From: Closterium sp. NIES-65 | Taxonomy: Eukaryota; Streptophyta; Zygnematophyceae; Desmidiales; Closteriaceae | NCBI GenBank assembly: GCA_948144175.1 | Contig: CANXME010002072.1 | Coordinates: 1-64,000 of the forward strand | DNA length: 64,000 nt | Reading direction: 5' to 3' | Shown here: positions 60,641-64,000 of the stretch, piece by piece | Layout: every line of letters starts with the position of its first letter | Position numbering within the stretch: the stretch's first letter is position 1 | Program-made: the position numbers and the translations under genes | The notes under the pieces: generated by a model | Seen by the model: the letters and a program-made list of their open reading frames with translations, nothing else | Databases searched by the model: none | Told to the model about the DNA's origin: nothing

Positions 60641-62902
60641 ACGCCTCAAGTGAAAGCGTGGCGCAGGAGCGGCAGAGCGGCGATCCGATTCATGGTACGT
60701 GCCAGGGGATGCTCGCAGGGGGGGAGTGTAGAGAGTCCTAGAGCGTCGCCGCGCAGAGGCAAGAGTCGTGTCTCTTGTCCTTTCCTCCATCTCTCTTCTG
60801 ATGCTTTTCTTAACCCTCACTTGTTGCATTGTTTCTGTGTGGCTATCTCTCTCCCCATTCGTGTGTGTGCCTCACGGCCTGCGAGACGAGCGGGAGTCTC
60901 AGCGAATGGACGGGGAATGGGCGGGGCTCACGTTGCTGGCTCGCTCGAGAGACGACCAGAGCAGCGCGTGTGAATTGAAGACGTGGCGCAGGAGCGGCAG
61001 AGTGGCGATCCGATTCATGGTACGTGCCACGGGATGCTCGCAGGGGGGGAGTGTAGTGAGTCCTAGAGCGTCGCCGCGCAGAGGCAAGATTCGTGTCTCT
61101 TGCTTTTGTCTGTGCCACTCCCCTTCCCAGTGTTTCTAACCCTCCCTTGTTAGTGCCACTTCTGTGTGCGTATCTCTCTCCCCATGCGTGTGTGTGTGTG
61201 CCTCACGGCCTGCGAGCATGGGCAGCCGGAGCAACGGAGCAAGCTGGAGCAACTTGGAGCAGCAGGCGTGAAGGGAAGGCGTGGTGCAGGAGTGGCAGAG
61301 CAGCGGACAGAGTGTGGTACGCGCCAGGGGGTGCTTGCAGGGGGGAGTGTAGTGAGTCGTAGAGTGTCGCCGCGCAGAGGCAAGAATCGTGTCTCTTGCT
61401 TTTCTCTGCGCCACTCCCCTTCCCGCTGTTTCTAACCCTCTCTTGTTAGTGCCGCTTCTGTGTGCGTGACTCTCTCCCCATGCGTGTGTGTGTGTGCCTC
61501 ACGGCCTGCGAGCATGGGCAGCCGGAGCAACGGAGCAACCTGGAGCAACTTGGAGCAGCAAGCGTGAAGGGAAGGCGTGGTGCAGGAGTGGCAGAGCAGC
61601 GGACAGAGTGTGGTACGCGCCAGGGGGTGCTTCCAGGGGGGAGTGTAGTGAATCGTAGAGCGTCGCCGCGCAGAGGCAAGAGTCGTGTCTCTTGCTTTCG
61701 CCTCCGCCACTCCCCTCCTGCTGCTCCTAACCCTCCCTTGTTGGTGCCGCTTCTGTGTGCGTCTCTCTCTCCCCATGCGTGTGTGTGAGTTGATGGGGAT
61801 CACCGGTGGCTGCAGCGACTGCAGGGTGATGGCGAGCAGTTCACCGCAGTTCACCGCGGTTCACCGCAGTTCACCGGTGGCACACTAGAGGTGGTGAGTG
61901 GATCAGGTCAAGCTGTTCACCGCTTCACTTCTCACCATCTTCCCGCTTTCTCTGTCCCGTTCTCTCTTGTCTACCATCTTTCCACGGAACCATGAGTCTT
62001 TGCAGCGCTGCTGTCAGCTGATCGTGCCACTCTTCTCGGCTCCCTAACCCCTTCTCTCCTGTCCTCTCCTCCTCTCTGCAGCGACTGGTGGTTGGGACGA
62101 CAGCAACGACTGGAGCAGCAGAAGCAGCAACGGAGCAATCGTGAGCACAGGCAGCGGCAGAGCGCTGCTTGGAGCGAAGGCTTGGCGCAGCAGCAAGAGA
62201 GCAGCCTGGAGTAGCACACTAGCAGACAAGGCGTGGTGCAGGCAGAGCGGCAGGGTGGCACACGGAGCATGGTACGTGCCCGGGGGTGCTTGCGGGGAGT
62301 CGTAGGGCATCGCCGCGCAGAGGCAAGTGTCGTGTCTCTTGTTCTTGTCTTTGCCTCTCAAGAGGCAAGTGTTCCGCGCAGAGGCAAGTGTTCCTTTCAG
62401 CCTTCAAGCTCTGGAGTGTGGCGGATTGCTCTTTGTGAACCTGCCTGCCCTCGGTGGGGACAGCAAGATTTTATCTCTTTTGAGATAAGAGGTAACTTGG
62501 AGTAAAGATGTAGCAGCAGGGCGACTGCACCGTCCATTGCTTTTTCTCTTAGTCCCTTTCCAAGCTAGCATTTGCTCTTTCGCATCCTCATGCCTCTCTT
62601 CCTCCTCCTTGCCATCCCTTCTCCCCTCACCTCCAGCACTCACGGAAGGCAATGGCTGCAGCAACCGCAGCATGATGGAAAGCAAGCACACAAGGGCTCC
62701 TGAGTCAAGCAGACCAGCTCAAGCAGTTACTACTCCTCTATTTTGACCGTCTTCCTGCTTTCAGTGTTCCGCTCTGTCTTGTCTACTATTGTCCCACGAT
62801 TCTTTTAGTCTCTGCTGCTGTGCTGCCATGCTCCCATGCCACTCTCTCAGCTCCCAAACCTCTCCTTTCCTGTCCTCTCCTCTTCTCTGCATCAACGCGG
62901 CG

Positions 62903-62935
<33 letters not shown>

Positions 62936-63830
62936 GCGGACTACGAGCAACCTGGAGCAGCTTGGGGCGAAGGCTTGGCGCAGCTTGGAGCAACGGAGCA
63001 AAATGGAGCAGCACGGAGCAACACGGAGCACAGGGGCGTGGTACGTGCCAGGGGGTGCTTGCAGGGGGGCCGTGGACTGTAATAGGGTGTCGCCGCGCAT
63101 TGGCAAGAGTCGTGTCTGTTGCTTGCGTGTCCACCACTCGCCACATGCTGCTTCTAACCCTCTTCTATGTGTGTGTGTCTCTCTCTCTCGCCATGTGTGT
63201 GTGTGTCTCTCTCCACGTCTGCCTCGTGGCCTGCGAGACGGAGAGCAATGGCAGCACATGGACGCCTCGAGTGAAGGTGTTGCAGAAAACTGGGAGAGCA
63301 GCGCACGGAGCGGCAGGCTCTCCAAGGAGGAGAAGTGGTATGTGCCAGGGGGTGCTTGCAGGGGGGCAGTGAATTGAGTCCTAGGGTGTCGCCGCGCAGA
63401 GGCATGTGTCGTGTCTGTTGCCCTTGCTTCCTCCACTCGCCTTTTGCTGCTTCTGGCCCTCCCTTGTTGTGCCTCGTGTGTTTGGCTATCCCCATGCGTG
63501 TGTGTGCCTCATGTCCTGCGAGGCGGACGGGAATGGCAGCGAGTGGACGGGGACTGTGCATGTGCGTGTGTGGGGAAGGGGGAAGGGGGGTGGGGGTGGG
63601 GGTGTGCATGTGTGCGTGTGCGTGTGTGCATGCCTCTGAATGTGCCTCTCAGCCTTCACGCTCGTGGCAGATTGTTCGTGGTGCAGAAGTGGGAGAGCAG
63701 GAGTGGGAGAGCAGGAGTGGGAGAGCAACGGGGGGAGCGTGGTACGGGCCAGGGGGTGCTTGCAGGGGGGCCGTGAAGTGAGTCGCCGCGCAGAGGCAAG
63801 ACTCGTGGGCCTTGGTTCTTGTTTCTGCCA
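60640..63830 (+). repeat. About eight copies of a ~300-bp unit with a conserved hairpin core
   Basis: The core GTCGCCGCGCAGAGGCAAG recurs at about 60745, 61070, 61365, 61662, 62309, 63088, 63388 and 63782. It is followed by (A)GTCGTGTCTCTTGC, so GCAAGAG and CTCTTGC can form a hairpin with a 6-base loop. Upstream of each core lies GTACGTGCCAGGGGGTGCTTGCAGGGGGG. Downstream come a pyrimidine-rich tract, CTCACGGCCTGCGAG and GGAGCAAC-rich sequence. Spacing is close to 300 bp or its double. Copies at 61280 and 61575 are the most alike. No protein-like frame is shared by all copies. Confidence 0.8.
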
Positions 63831-63899
63831 CTCGCCTCCTCTCCTTTTGCTCCTAACCCTCTCTTCTTGCGCCGCTTCTGTGTCCGTGTTTTGTCTCCC

Positions 63900-64000
63900 C
63901 GTGATTGTGAGGACGGGGGGGGGGGTGGAGGGGTGGAAGGGGAGGGGTGGAAGGAGGGGGTGGGAGGGGGGGTAGAGGAGGGGGTGGGGTGGGGGGACGG
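63900..64000. repeat. G-rich low-complexity end of window
   Basis: GGGGGGTGGAGGGGTGGAAGG-type sequence reaches the window edge. Runs of three or more G spaced by one to five bases could form G-quadruplexes. It has no coding content. Confidence 0.7.

Noticed and set aside
61280..61300. tRNA-derived SINE (A-box-like TGGCAGAGCAG in the 300-bp unit)
   Set aside because: The A-box pattern fits, but no B box at the right distance and no poly-A or T tail could be seen.

Overview
The window is eukaryotic nuclear DNA. It has spliceosomal GT-AG introns, LTR retrotransposons of the Ty1/copia and Ty3/gypsy (chromovirus) classes, a hAT transposase gene, MITEs, a plant-type GH28 polygalacturonase gene and a very large load of mini- and microsatellites. 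The mix of GH28, chromoviruses and GC-rich copia elements primed by initiator-Met tRNA fits the green plant lineage. A streptophyte alga (for example a zygnematophyte such as Closterium) is my best guess, but the sequence alone does not prove it. There are no operons or CRISPR arrays, and I could not support any RNA gene. Layout: 0.5-9.2 kb holds a degenerate-looking, low-complexity multi-exon gene on the + strand that I do not recognise. Its 3' half contains five tandem copies of one short exon, with different minisatellites in the introns around them. A Tc1/mariner-type MITE lies at 9.63-10.08 kb. From 10.2 to 25.5 kb there is one Ty3/gypsy chromovirus with matching 5-bp target duplications. 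Into it were inserted a 162-bp hAT-type MITE, a short non-autonomous LTR element (NA-1) and a complete copia element (Copia A), and Copia A itself carries a solo LTR. At each insertion site the target-site duplication (TSD) is still readable. A GH28 polygalacturonase gene with five exons lies at 26.2-28.5 kb, followed on the opposite strand by a small two-exon coiled-coil gene at 28.8-29.2 kb. From 31.3 to 36.4 kb there are decayed tandem exon-like repeats and satellite repeats. From 37.0 to 47.5 kb there is a hAT-family transposase pseudogene on the - strand, split by a young, almost intact copia element (Copia B). A second non-autonomous element (NA-2, 48.1-51.15 kb) abuts a 3'-truncated, decayed copia element (Copia C, 51.15-58.15 kb). 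The last 6 kb hold a small inverted-repeat MITE, a 19-bp minisatellite and about eight copies of a roughly 300-bp unit with a conserved hairpin core. How the parts relate: the copia elements encode gag, protease, integrase, RT and RNase H. NA-1 and NA-2 encode none of these, but they share LTR termini, primer-binding-site type and polypurine tract with the copias, so they are probably mobilised by them. All three copia elements have an unusual GC-rich tandem-repeat leader of about 1 kb between primer-binding site and gag, a poly-Gly gag linker and a non-canonical zinc knuckle. The only host genes that look possibly functional are the polygalacturonase and the small coiled-coil gene. Several reading frames break at homopolymers, so long-read indel errors cannot be separated from real decay here.
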